From a virus: a DNA stretch of 41,007 bases. The position numbers and the translations under genes are program-made. This document shows positions 24,628 through 30,869 of this stretch, piece after piece. Within the stretch, counting starts at the first letter, position 1; every line of letters begins with the position of its first letter. The notes beneath the pieces are model-generated. The model made no database searches and was not told the DNA's origin. It saw only the letters and a list, made by a program, of their open reading frames with translations. Location: the IMG/VR virus record IMGVR_UViG_3300017635_000002, positions 1-41,007 of that record; one strand, written 5' to 3'.

Positions 24628-25200
24628 ATGGCTGAAGCCGCAGTAAAAACCCCCGTCACCCTTGCCGACGGTCGCGTCGTAGAATTTGGCGCAAAGCAGA
24701 AGTTGCAGAAGAACTCCACAATCGAAGGCGATACCGTCACCACCGAATTGATCTTCCGCAATGGCGAAGTCCGCACCTTCACTCCTCCGGCATCACTCAT
24801 CGCCCGCTTCGTCGCACATGGCGTTGAACAGAAGCTCGGCGATTGCATCGCAGGAGAAACCGACCCTGACGATCAGGTTCTCGCAGTCGAAGACCTCATC
24901 GCCCGCCTTACCGCTGGTGAATGGAATGTAGGTCGGTCAAGTGCCGGTTCGTTCGCTGGGACTTCCATCCTCGCTCGTGCCCTCGTCGAAGTGTCTGGCA
25001 AGACGCCGGAAGAAATCAAGGCCTATCTGTCTACCAAGACTCAGGCGGAAAAGATCGCACTTCGTGGTTCGAACCAACTCAAAGCCGTTATTCAGCGCAT
25101 GGAAGCTGAAAAGCAGTCGAAGACGAAATCGACGGTGGATACCGATAGCTTGCTCGGTGAACTGGGCCTCGACGCACCGACCAAGAAGTCGAAGGACTAA
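24628..25200 (+). CDS. Early protein P2, 190 aa, paralogue of P1
   Basis: ATG at 24628 has AGAAGGAA upstream. The N-terminal 55 residues are beta-rich (LADGRVVEFGAKQKLQKNS, then ELIFRNGEVRTFT). The rest aligns with P1: AHGVEQKLGD, TAGEW, GSFAGT, GKTPEEIKAYLSTKTQAEKI and TVDTDSLLGELGL. A charged extension DAPTKKSKD follows the tail. I recall similar unnamed proteins in other environmental phages but no assigned function. It has its own promoter and very strong termination, as expected for an abundant protein such as a nucleic-acid-binding or host-takeover factor. Confidence 0.8.
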   Translation: MAEAAVKTPVTLADGRVVEFGAKQKLQKNSTIEGDTVTTELIFRNGEVRTFTPPASLIARFVAHGVEQKLGDCIAGETDPDDQVLAVEDLIARLTAGEWNVGRSSAGSFAGTSILARALVEVSGKTPEEIKAYLSTKTQAEKIALRGSNQLKAVIQRMEAEKQSKTKSTVDTDSLLGELGLDAPTKKSKD

Positions 25201-25244
25201 CCCTTCCCCAACAGCTAGGTGGGTCGCATAGGAAGCCTAGCTTA

Positions 25245-25278
25245 AAAACCGCAGGTTGCTCCTACTTCCTGCGGTTTT
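25245..25278 (+). terminator. First of tandem terminators after P2
   Basis: An 11-bp stem AAAACCGCAGG/CCTGCGGTTTT with a 12-base loop. The ascending arm ends in TTTT, and the descending A-run makes it potentially bidirectional. A weaker AGCTAGG/CCTAGCT hairpin lies just upstream at 25213-25242. Confidence 0.8.
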
Positions 25279-25279
25279 C

Positions 25280-25327
25280 ACCCCCGACAAGATCGCCTCC
25301 CTCCCGCGATCGAGTCGGGGGTTTTTT
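25280..25327 (+). terminator. Second tandem terminator after P2
   Basis: ACCCCCGAC (25280-25288) pairs with GTCGGGGGT (25314-25322), with an inner GATCGC/GCGATC extension. A run of T at 25322-25327 follows. This is a classical strong intrinsic terminator and isolates P2 from the small-gene cluster. Confidence 0.85.
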
Positions 25328-25351
25328 ATCGAGTGGAGCTTGCGATACGAT

Positions 25352-25380
25352 TTGACAATCCGGTGCGGTTTTGCTATGGA
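25352..25380 (+). promoter_or_regulatory. Strong promoter of the small-gene cluster
   Basis: TTGACA, a 17-base spacer and TATGGA give the best sigma-70 match in the window. It lies right after the tandem terminators and about 50 bases upstream of the first gene of the cluster. The spacer and -10 box are covered by dyad element copy d, so this promoter is probably regulated by whatever binds that element. Confidence 0.75.
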
Positions 25381-25389
25381 TAACCCGCA
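25362..25389 (+). promoter_or_regulatory. 28-bp dyad element, copy d
   Basis: Reads GGTGCGGTTT, eight variable bases, then ATAACCCGCA. The left half lies between the -35 and -10 boxes and the right half at the expected transcription start. This geometry is that of a repressor operator. Confidence 0.65.
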
Positions 25390-25431
25390 GCAGTTTCACT
25401 GTCGCAAACACTTGAATAGTAGGAGACTTCA

Positions 25432-25632
25432 ATGCCAAGGGCAATCACCCTCATCATAGCGGAAGTAGTGCAGTTAAACCCTGATCTATCTCCTCTTGCG
25501 GCTGAGCATCTTGTTCAGATCAAGCAACCAACCGATCGCTTTCACATCCGGTCGTTCTTATACAACGCTAAATCTTGGCGCGGGTTCGCAGCACGGAGGA
25601 TTAAAGCAGAACTTAGGGAGTATTTGAAATGA
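25432..25632 (+). CDS. Small protein, 66 aa
   Basis: ATG at 25432 with GGAG upstream. The protein is basic in its C-terminal half (FAARRIKAELREYLK) with a hydrophobic N-terminal helix that is too short to be a confident membrane segment. First gene of the small-gene cluster; its stop overlaps the next ATG. No family recognised. Confidence 0.65.
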   Translation: MPRAITLIIAEVVQLNPDLSPLAAEHLVQIKQPTDRFHIRSFLYNAKSWRGFAARRIKAELREYLK

Positions 25633-25832
25633 CAGACGCAAGAGTTACAATCCAAACCAAGAAGTTCGAAGACCTATCAACCGATCGTGCAGCAGACTTC
25701 ATGGAAAAGACGATGAAGGACCATCCTGATATGAACTTCCTAATGACCATCGCGCTTCTACTCGCATGGAAACAAGGCTGGGAAGCCTGCATGAAGGAAG
25801 CCACAACCTACGGTGTGGAGAAAACAGCATGA
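25629..25832 (+). CDS. Small protein, 67 aa
   Basis: ATG at 25629 overlaps the previous stop as ATGA. The sequence is helical with a possible amphipathic segment (MNFLMTIALLLAWKQGWEAC) and ends TYGVEKTA. Possibly membrane-associated. It is translationally coupled on both sides. No family recognised. Confidence 0.65.
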   Translation: MTDARVTIQTKKFEDLSTDRAADFMEKTMKDHPDMNFLMTIALLLAWKQGWEACMKEATTYGVEKTA

Positions 25833-26341
25833 CCGACAACTTCGACATATTTGCAGAACTCGACGCGGAAATCGCACAAGCCACCGCCAAGCCCAAACTC
25901 GAAAAGGACCGCAAGGCTTTGATGGCGAAACTCCGCGACAATCGCTTATCTCGCGAAGCCGCAGCAAATATCCGAAACGAGCTTTCCGCCGTTGATCAGA
26001 TGCTGGACTCCATCATCTGGACTCCCATGTCAGCCGTTGCCTTCTTCGTCCAGCAAGACTGCGATGCTTGCGGTTCCACCCACAAGGTATTCCTCCAACA
26101 CATGGAGAAGCAATCCACTGGAACCCACAACCCAACCACTCGCTACAAGCGTGTGCGCCGACCGAACCCTGATCTCCCTTGCGAAGTCGTGGTCCAACAA
26201 TCCACCACTCACATTTGCGCCGATTGTTGCGAGGATTTCGGCTTCTCTTTCCCATCCGCGGAAATCAAGTTCGTCTCAACCGAGGCGCCGTTTGCCATTT
26301 CCCCAACTTATGAACAGGATGATCTTTATGCCGAGAGCTAA
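25829..26341 (+). CDS. Zinc-ribbon protein, 170 aa
   Basis: ATG at 25829 overlaps the previous TGA as ATGA; this start gives MTDNFDIFAELDAE. The N-terminal 60 residues are helical. Two CxxC pairs (Cys78/Cys81 in CDACGS and Cys130/Cys133 in CADCC), about 50 residues apart, suggest one zinc-binding module. Function unknown; nucleic-acid or protein binding is likely. It overlaps the next gene by 14 bases. Confidence 0.75.
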   Translation: MTDNFDIFAELDAEIAQATAKPKLEKDRKALMAKLRDNRLSREAAANIRNELSAVDQMLDSIIWTPMSAVAFFVQQDCDACGSTHKVFLQHMEKQSTGTHNPTTRYKRVRRPNPDLPCEVVVQQSTTHICADCCEDFGFSFPSAEIKFVSTEAPFAISPTYEQDDLYAES

Positions 26342-26516
26342 GAAAATCGATCGACCGCAGCACGTCTCGGTCCGACTCCCAACCTCCATCGTGGCGAAGC
26401 TCGAAATCGAGCTATTCTCCGACCTCATCGGCGCAGTGCCTCACGGCGCGAAGTCGGAACTGATCGAAAAACTCATCCGCGAGTGGCTGGTGAATGAGCG
26501 GGGTGTGTCATGTTAA
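26328..26516 (+). CDS. Ribbon-helix-helix-like DNA-binding protein, 62 aa
   Basis: ATG at 26328 has AGGA eight bases upstream. After a basic start (MPRAKKIDRPQ), the sequence HVSVRLPTSIVAKLEIEL resembles the beta strand and first helix of a CopG/Arc ribbon-helix-helix repressor. AKSELIEKLIREWLVN then follows as the second helix. It is the only clear small transcription-factor candidate in the early region, so it might recognise one of the repeated dyad elements. That link is inference. Confidence 0.6.
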   Translation: MPRAKKIDRPQHVSVRLPTSIVAKLEIELFSDLIGAVPHGAKSELIEKLIREWLVNERGVSC

Positions 26517-26614
26517 AAGAATGGCATATGCTTGTATTCATCGCCTTTGGTATGGCAGTGCTTACCTTCGGCGTGATCGGGATAGCTATAGCAACAAGGA
26601 TACCATCATGCTGA
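26510..26614 (+). CDS. Small membrane protein, 34 aa
   Basis: ATG at 26510 overlaps the end of the preceding gene by seven bases, and its stop overlaps the next start. The product MLKEWHMLVFIAFGMAVLTF continues into GVIGIAIAT, a single membrane helix. The ribosome binding site is weak, so coupling is likely. Coding is supported by the fit to both neighbours. Confidence 0.5.
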   Translation: MLKEWHMLVFIAFGMAVLTFGVIGIAIATRIPSC

Positions 26615-26865
26615 CACATTCGATACAAGTCGATAAATATCGTTCAGGCAATCTGAAGTTATTGTTCGAAGGAACTGGCGATGGCTGGGCGGTTGGTAAG
26701 ATCGCTGAATTTTTCCTCGACTACGGAGTGGTTGATCAGGTCTTGGCCTTAAAACCAAACGAACGGCATTGCTTCGGTATTTACGAAGATGTTGACGAGT
26801 CCTACGAAGTCACCATCACTCGTATATCTTATTCCGCACAGGAGCTAACCAATGCAGGAAACTAA
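26608..26865 (+). CDS. Small protein, 85 aa
   Basis: ATG at 26608 has AAGGA seven bases upstream, so it is preferred to an upstream in-frame start at 26494. The protein is acidic with beta/alpha character (KLLFEGTGDGWAVGKIAEFF, then FGIYEDVDESYEVTITRI). No family recognised. It overlaps the next gene by 14 bases. Confidence 0.65.
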   Translation: MLTHSIQVDKYRSGNLKLLFEGTGDGWAVGKIAEFFLDYGVVDQVLALKPNERHCFGIYEDVDESYEVTITRISYSAQELTNAGN

Positions 26866-27118
26866 GATCATCCCCCAGCGCCGATCTCACGGCCGGAAGT
26901 GGGTCCAGTGCGAGCCACATCAAGCCCAGCGCTTCTGCCTATGTAAGGGTATCCGCATCCTTCAAGTCTACCCAACCATGGAAGCCGCGAAGAAGAACCT
27001 CGCATCGAACTCCCACAAACCGATCAAGCCAATGACCGTCGGTGAGCGATACAAACCCGACTGGCGTGGGACTTATGCTAAGTCACTAACTCAAGACGAA
27101 TACAGGAGACTGACATGA
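26852..27118 (+). CDS. Basic protein, 88 aa
   Basis: ATG at 26852 is preceded by AGGAG. The protein is strongly basic (QRRSHGRKWVQ, AAKKNLASNSHKPIKP) with Cys at CEPH and FCLCKG; these could form a small metal site. A nucleic-acid-binding role is plausible. Stop and next start overlap (ATGA). Confidence 0.6.
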   Translation: MQETKIIPQRRSHGRKWVQCEPHQAQRFCLCKGIRILQVYPTMEAAKKNLASNSHKPIKPMTVGERYKPDWRGTYAKSLTQDEYRRLT

Positions 27119-27285
27119 AAATCACACTCACCACCGATCGCAAAGTCACCAAGATCGAGGGTTCCGACTTCTCGATCACACTGAATGGCAAGACCAATGC
27201 GGAGTATTCGAAGATACTATCCGCCCTCGGCGTTGAACTGATCTGGAAAGACCCCGAAATTCTGGAGGCTATGACAAAGTCATGA
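27115..27285 (+). CDS. Small protein, 56 aa
   Basis: Coupled start ATG at 27115 (ATGA with the previous stop) and a good AGGAG nearby. The product begins MKITLTTDRKVTKIEGSDFS and looks like a compact beta/alpha domain. It overlaps the next start by four bases. Function unknown. Confidence 0.6.
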   Translation: MKITLTTDRKVTKIEGSDFSITLNGKTNAEYSKILSALGVELIWKDPEILEAMTKS

Positions 27286-27380
27286 TCAAGCGCATCTACA
27301 CCTACAACGAAGTCGGTCATGCGACTCCACTCGCATGGTGGAAGTATCCCTTCATCTGGATTTGGGAGTTACGGAAATGA
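27282..27380 (+). CDS. Small Trp-rich protein, 32 aa
   Basis: ATG at 27282 overlaps the preceding stop, and the stop TGA overlaps the next ATG. The product MIKRIYTYNEVGHATPLAWW continues into KYPFIWIWELRK and is rich in Trp and Tyr, so it may lie at a membrane surface. Supported only by the exact coupling on both sides. Confidence 0.45.
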   Translation: MIKRIYTYNEVGHATPLAWWKYPFIWIWELRK

Positions 27381-27655
27381 AAACACTCGCTATTCTATTG
27401 GCTTTACAAGCCACAACCCTACCCTCAACTGTCGAGCGCGCAGCCTACATCTACGGTCGGTGTTATGCTTATCTATCACCTTCAGATAAGACCATCATCA
27501 ACACACAGCTGCAATCGAAAGGTGAACTTGTTCGGCTGTTCAACCTCGGTATTACCGAGACCAAGCGCAATCCGATCTCGCGGAACACTTGCATCTCGAA
27601 TATCGAGGCGGTTAGGTTGCAGCTGGAGACTTTCTTCCCGCGGAAGGGGAATTAA
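27377..27655 (+). CDS. Possible exported early protein, 92 aa
   Basis: ATG at 27377 overlaps the previous stop (ATGA). The N-terminus MKTLAILLALQATTLPSTVE has a short hydrophobic core after one Lys, consistent with a signal peptide. Two Cys residues in the remainder (GRCYAY and NTCISN) could form a disulphide in the periplasm. An exported early product could act in superinfection exclusion, which is inference. The hydrophobic core is short, so a cytoplasmic fate is possible. Confidence 0.6.
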   Translation: MKTLAILLALQATTLPSTVERAAYIYGRCYAYLSPSDKTIINTQLQSKGELVRLFNLGITETKRNPISRNTCISNIEAVRLQLETFFPRKGN

Positions 27656-27656
27656 A

Positions 27657-27698
27657 ATGCCTAACACCCTTATATTGAAAGGAATGGAAGATGGATAA
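27657..27698 (+). CDS. Possible 13-aa coupling peptide
   Basis: ATG at 27657 follows GGGGA at a good distance, encodes MPNTLILKGMEDG and ends inside the start region of the 102-aa gene. It may only serve to deliver ribosomes to that gene, or be chance. Confidence 0.25.
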   Translation: MPNTLILKGMEDG

Positions 27699-27999
27699 AC
27701 AATCCACTAACCTTTTGAACGCAAGGCAAGAGGTTGAGCATCTGCGCAAAGTCATAACAATTGCATACCGCGAATTGCGGGAATTGGCTTCTATTGGCGG
27801 CGACGGTTCAGATGGGAACCTATGGCAGAAGCATCATGAGATCGCCGATAAGTTGTTCAGCGACAGTCGCTATATGTATCAGCACGATATGCGGCAATGG
27901 GTTCCGCTGGCGGACTTTGCTGAACTACTAAAGCGGACAAGGCGGTTGGAAACTGAAGTCATTTTGCTTCGTCCCCTTCAAGCAAAGGAACCATCATGA
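27691..27999 (+). CDS. Helical protein, 102 aa
   Basis: ATG at 27691 with AAAGGAATGGAAG upstream. The protein has helical heptad-like stretches (ARQEVEHLRKVITIAYRELR at the start and KRTRRLETEVILLRPLQ at the end) around a His/Trp/Tyr-rich middle. No catalytic motif seen. It overlaps the next small gene by four bases. Confidence 0.65.
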   Translation: MDKQSTNLLNARQEVEHLRKVITIAYRELRELASIGGDGSDGNLWQKHHEIADKLFSDSRYMYQHDMRQWVPLADFAELLKRTRRLETEVILLRPLQAKEPS

Positions 28000-28067
28000 C
28001 CCTCATAACCAGACTAGAGCAAGCAGAGGCGGTCATAGCAAGTTTGAAGGCTGCGGGACATGAGTGA
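27996..28067 (+). CDS. Small helical peptide, 23 aa
   Basis: ATG at 27996 overlaps the previous stop and has AAAGGA six bases upstream. The product MTLITRLEQAEAVIASLKAA ends GHE and would be one amphipathic helix. Its stop overlaps the next ATG region by eight bases. The strong ribosome binding site supports translation. Confidence 0.45.
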   Translation: MTLITRLEQAEAVIASLKAAGHE

Positions 28068-28248
28068 GACACCTAATCTGCGCTGGTTTGAGCAATTCAG
28101 CAGTTGCAGAATTTGCGGCAAGCGGTCTGACGGAATTTTACGAGGCAGCACGAACGAAAGCTATGGGCCGCACTGCAACAAGTGCGCCAACAAGCGGCTA
28201 ACGGCAAGTGAGAAAGTCCGCAAATCATTGGAGAACAGCCATGACTGA
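28060..28248 (+). CDS. Zinc-finger protein, 62 aa
   Basis: Four Cys residues in CRIC (16, 19) and CNKC (39, 42) form a classic CxxC-x19-CxxC zinc ribbon, followed by a basic helix (KRLTASEKVRKSL). The start is ATG at 28060, overlapping the previous gene. Probably binds nucleic acid or a host protein. Confidence 0.7.
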   Translation: MSETPNLRWFEQFSSCRICGKRSDGILRGSTNESYGPHCNKCANKRLTASEKVRKSLENSHD

Positions 28249-28519
28249 CCCCCACCAGATAGCGAAAGGGCTGACACCCTTGCAGGCTGATGCACTTGAG
28301 CGATGCTGTGCACGAGGCTCCACCCGATGCAACGACGGAGGGCTAGTCGATGACTTGCTTTCCGGCCTCTGCACTAGCCCCGACCGGACGATACTCAATG
28401 GCTGGCTGGTCAAATGGGCGATGAACCCGACAAGCCGAGAGGATGGCTATATCAGTCGTTACACGCCAACCGACCTCGGCCAAGCAGTCCGCGCAATTAT
28501 CGAAAGGGATAGTAAGTGA
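28241..28519 (+). CDS. Small protein, 92 aa
   Basis: ATG at 28241 overlaps the preceding gene by eight bases. The protein has a helical N-terminus with paired Cys (LERCCARGSTRC), and its overall pattern (HQIAKGLTPLQADAL, then YTPTDLGQAVRAII) resembles a small winged-helix-like domain. This is tentative. The stop overlaps the next GTG start as GTGA. Confidence 0.6.
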   Translation: MTDPHQIAKGLTPLQADALERCCARGSTRCNDGGLVDDLLSGLCTSPDRTILNGWLVKWAMNPTSREDGYISRYTPTDLGQAVRAIIERDSK

Positions 28520-28770
28520 GCATCGACAAAAAGGTAGCTGAATTGCTCGGCATGGGGAACGACCCCAAACTTGTCCGAAGCATGGCAGACGCGGCAGCAC
28601 AGATGGTTTCCGGCGCGACCTATAAGCACCGCGACTATAACCAGCCCGCGATATTTGAAGGGACAATATCAGACGGCCTTATGGCTTCCATGCGCTTTGT
28701 GGGCGGCGTTCAATTTGCAGCCGACCCGCGCAAGTTGACGCCTATTGAGGAGCATAGCGATGGGAAGTGA
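28516..28770 (+). CDS. Small protein, 84 aa
   Basis: GTG start at 28516 overlaps the previous TGA. The product is Ala/Met/Gly-rich with no recognisable motif (ADAAAQMVSGATYKHRDYN). It overlaps the next gene by 11 bases. Coding is supported by tight coupling. Confidence 0.55.
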   Translation: MSIDKKVAELLGMGNDPKLVRSMADAAAQMVSGATYKHRDYNQPAIFEGTISDGLMASMRFVGGVQFAADPRKLTPIEEHSDGK

Positions 28771-28951
28771 GAGAGAGCAGACGAAGCCAAGCGAGTTGCT
28801 GGATGCAATCGGTGAATTGGCAATGGCCATTAAGCCGCATTTTCTTGAAAACAATCAGCGCGAGAAGATCGCTAAGGCCCTACACGTATTGGTGGACCAC
28901 ATCATTGCCGCAAGCGGCGACCACTTAACCACAGAAAGGACTGACAAATGA
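28760..28951 (+). CDS. Small helical protein, 63 aa
   Basis: ATG at 28760 has GAGGAG seven bases upstream, preferred to the in-frame upstream start at 28745. The product is helical (SELLDAIGELAMAIKPHF, IAKALHVLVDHIIAA) and ends TTERTDK, encoded by the repeated initiation cassette described at 28934. Function unknown. Confidence 0.6.
   Translation: MGSEREQTKPSELLDAIGELAMAIKPHFLENNQREKIAKALHVLVDHIIAASGDHLTTERTDK
28934..28947 (+). repeat. Repeated translation-initiation cassette, copy 1
   Basis: GAAAGGACTGACAA stands directly before the ATG at 28948 and is repeated at 29176-29189 and 29315-29328 before two other starts. Copies 1 and 2 share 19 bases. The cassette supplies the ribosome binding site of one gene and the last codons (ERTD) of the previous one. 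Confidence 0.8.
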
Positions 28952-29196
28952 AAATTGACCGCAGCAAAGAATGGTGGCTTGAGCGGATTAAGGATGAAGG
29001 CGACTATGAAATTGGCGCTGGCGTCCCTGACAAACTGCCTTGGCAATGGCCACAGTGGGCGCTTGAAATACGTGCCCTGTTCGCATGGACTTGGCGTATT
29101 GGGCTTATCAAACGCACAACCGCCTTCCGTTGGGAGATGGACCGCTTATTAGGCGTAACAACTCGACGCGCCACAGAAAGGACTGACAATGGGTAA
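28948..29196 (+). CDS. Trp-rich protein, 82 aa
   Basis: ATG at 28948 follows the repeated GAAAGGACTGACAA cassette and overlaps the previous stop. The protein has many Trp residues (KEWWLERI, PWQWPQWAL, FAWTWRIG) and ends TERTDNG. A membrane-surface or protein-binding role is possible. No family recognised. Confidence 0.6.
   Translation: MKIDRSKEWWLERIKDEGDYEIGAGVPDKLPWQWPQWALEIRALFAWTWRIGLIKRTTAFRWEMDRLLGVTTRRATERTDNG
29176..29189 (+). repeat. Repeated translation-initiation cassette, copy 2
   Basis: Second copy of GAAAGGACTGACAA; its last base is the first base of the ATG at 29189. The preceding bases CCACA are also shared with copy 1. Confidence 0.8.
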
Positions 29197-29347
29197 AAGC
29201 ATCTTCTGCCTAATCCGGCACAAGTGGGGGCCTTACAACAATATGGGCCGCTCTCTTGCAGAGGTATTTGCGGGCAATCGGCTTGCGCGTTCATGCCAGC
29301 GTTGCGGCAAGATTGAAAGGACTGACAATGGAGGCCAGCATGAGTGA
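29189..29347 (+). CDS. Small Cys-containing protein, 52 aa
   Basis: ATG at 29189 is provided by the repeated cassette. The product starts MGKSIFCLIRHKWGPYNN and contains CQRCGK near the C-terminus, a zinc-knuckle-like pair, with Cys7 and His11 as possible further ligands. It ends IERTDNGGQHE, again encoded by the cassette. Function unknown. Confidence 0.55.
   Translation: MGKSIFCLIRHKWGPYNNMGRSLAEVFAGNRLARSCQRCGKIERTDNGGQHE
29315..29328 (+). repeat. Repeated translation-initiation cassette, copy 3
   Basis: Third copy of GAAAGGACTGACAA before the ATG at 29328. Outside the 14-mer it differs from the other two. Confidence 0.8.
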
Positions 29348-29426
29348 TGTGGTCGCAATTCTTGCCTTGTTTGTGGCCGCTTATGCAATCGCATCGATAA
29401 TCACTATGATCAAAGAGGGGTTTTAA
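29328..29426 (+). CDS. Small membrane protein, 32 aa
   Basis: ATG at 29328 follows the third cassette; an internal ATG at 29340 has GGAGG five bases before it and may be the true start. Either gives a single membrane helix (VVAILALFVAAYAIASIITM) with a short charged tail. It is the last clear gene of the cluster; a 7-codon frame at 29430-29453 follows. Confidence 0.5.
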   Translation: MEASMSDVVAILALFVAAYAIASIITMIKEGF

Positions 29427-29462
29427 CCAATGACCAAAGACGACTCCGCTTAAAATCCCCTA

Positions 29463-29491
29463 TTGACACAACATTAATTCCAGAGTAAACC
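29463..29491 (+). promoter_or_regulatory. Candidate promoter of the replication block
   Basis: TTGACA, a 17-base spacer and TAAACC precede the helicase start by about 45 bases. The -35 box is perfect and the -10 box is weak. No dyad element copy is present here, which may set its timing apart. Confidence 0.55.
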
Positions 29492-29537
29492 AACCCTCCA
29501 CCTACCGGCGAAAGCCATTACCTGAAAAGGAAGCCCA

Positions 29538-30869
29538 ATGACTGAAGAAGTTATCACTACCGAAACACCGGAGCCAGTAAAGTTCGCTCCCACACCCGAT
29601 CAGCAAGAAGCCTTGGACCTGATGACGGAGTGGCTTTTCACCGGCTACGACACCAGCCCGAAATTCTCCCACCCATCCCCCTACTTCCTCCTCAAAGGCT
29701 ACGCTGGAACCGGCAAGACCTTCTGCATACAGGAGCTCGTCAATGCCGGAACATTCAAACCCTCCGAAATCTGTTTCACGGCCCCTACAAATAAAGCCGT
29801 TAAAGTTCTGCGAAACTATTTGGATGAAGCTTCCTTGCAGGACTGCGCGACCAAAACCATCTACTCTCTGCTCGGCCTGTCCCTTCAAGCCAATGGGGAA
29901 GTAAAGGAACTCCAGAAACCCGAAGAACCCGTCGATCTATCCCGCTACAAGGTCATAGTCGTCGACGAAGCCTCGATGATCAATCGCTTCCTCATGGACG
30001 CTATTCACGACGCTTTCTCCGACTGGTCTGTCCCATTCATCTTCATGGGCGACCCCGCACAGCTACCTCCTGTAGGTGAAATATCCTCCCCTGTTTGGAA
30101 GATTGAAAACGGCTACACCCTCACCAAAGTCCTGCGGTATGGTAATTCGATGCTTGACTTGGCCACCGCAATCCGCAACGTCGTGGATAATCCTTTCCCG
30201 TCGATCAAGATCGTCACCAATCCCCCTGTGCATCGAGTCACAAAGCCCGAATGGCTTGATCAGATCGAAGCGAACCTCGAACTCTTCAAATCCGATGAAG
30301 CGAAAATCATAACATGGCGGAATGTCAAGGTCGATGAATACAACACCTACATCCGAAACCTGATCTTCGGTCGTGCTGAAGCCAAGGCGGAAAAATGGCT
30401 ACCGACTGACAAGATCGTCGCGACCTCCCGCGTGACTGATCTCGACAAGAACGTCATCCTCCAAACCGATGAAACCGCAGAAGTCCTGCAAGTCACCGAG
30501 GGCTTCCATCCGATGTATCACGAGTTTGATATATTCAATATCCTTGCACTGGACGAGCGAGATCGAAAGATCACCCTCCGTGTTCTGACCGACACAGGTG
30601 CGTTCAAGCTCTCCAACCGCCTGAACGAATTATCAATGGAAGCCAAGGGCGGCAAACGCTACAAATGGAGAGAGTTCTGGGAGTTGAAAGAAGCCTTCGC
30701 GGAAATCCGACATTCCTATGCCATTACTTCTCACCGATCGCAAGGCTCATCCTACCGCAAGGTTTTCGTCGACCTCGAGGACCTGATGTTGAACCGGAAC
30801 AAGGCCGAGGCGTTTCGATCGTTGTATGTCTCTTGCACCCGCCAGCGGGAAGAGCTGTGGATAACATGA
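29538..30869 (+). CDS. SF1B DNA helicase (RecD/Dda-like)
   Basis: The 443-aa protein has Walker A GYAGTGKT (54-61), motif Ia TAPTNKA (81-87), motif II VVDEAS (141-146) and motif III GDPAQLPP (171-178). The C-terminal motifs are TSHRSQGSSY and VSCTRQREEL at the very end, as in UvrD_C_2 domains. It matches the Dda/RecD2 group of 5'-3' helicases in size and motif order. It would remodel replication forks or assist origin opening and recombination. ATG at 29538 has AAAGGA upstream. The stop overlaps the next ATG (ATGA). Confidence 0.9.
   Translation: MTEEVITTETPEPVKFAPTPDQQEALDLMTEWLFTGYDTSPKFSHPSPYFLLKGYAGTGKTFCIQELVNAGTFKPSEICFTAPTNKAVKVLRNYLDEASLQDCATKTIYSLLGLSLQANGEVKELQKPEEPVDLSRYKVIVVDEASMINRFLMDAIHDAFSDWSVPFIFMGDPAQLPPVGEISSPVWKIENGYTLTKVLRYGNSMLDLATAIRNVVDNPFPSIKIVTNPPVHRVTKPEWLDQIEANLELFKSDEAKIITWRNVKVDEYNTYIRNLIFGRAEAKAEKWLPTDKIVATSRVTDLDKNVILQTDETAEVLQVTEGFHPMYHEFDIFNILALDERDRKITLRVLTDTGAFKLSNRLNELSMEAKGGKRYKWREFWELKEAFAEIRHSYAITSHRSQGSSYRKVFVDLEDLMLNRNKAEAFRSLYVSCTRQREELWIT

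Noticed and set aside
22460-25200. LLSDLGL tails as sliding-clamp binding peptides
   Set aside because: They share an L-x-L ending with clamp peptides but lack the expected Gln and second hydrophobic position, so I do not claim this function.
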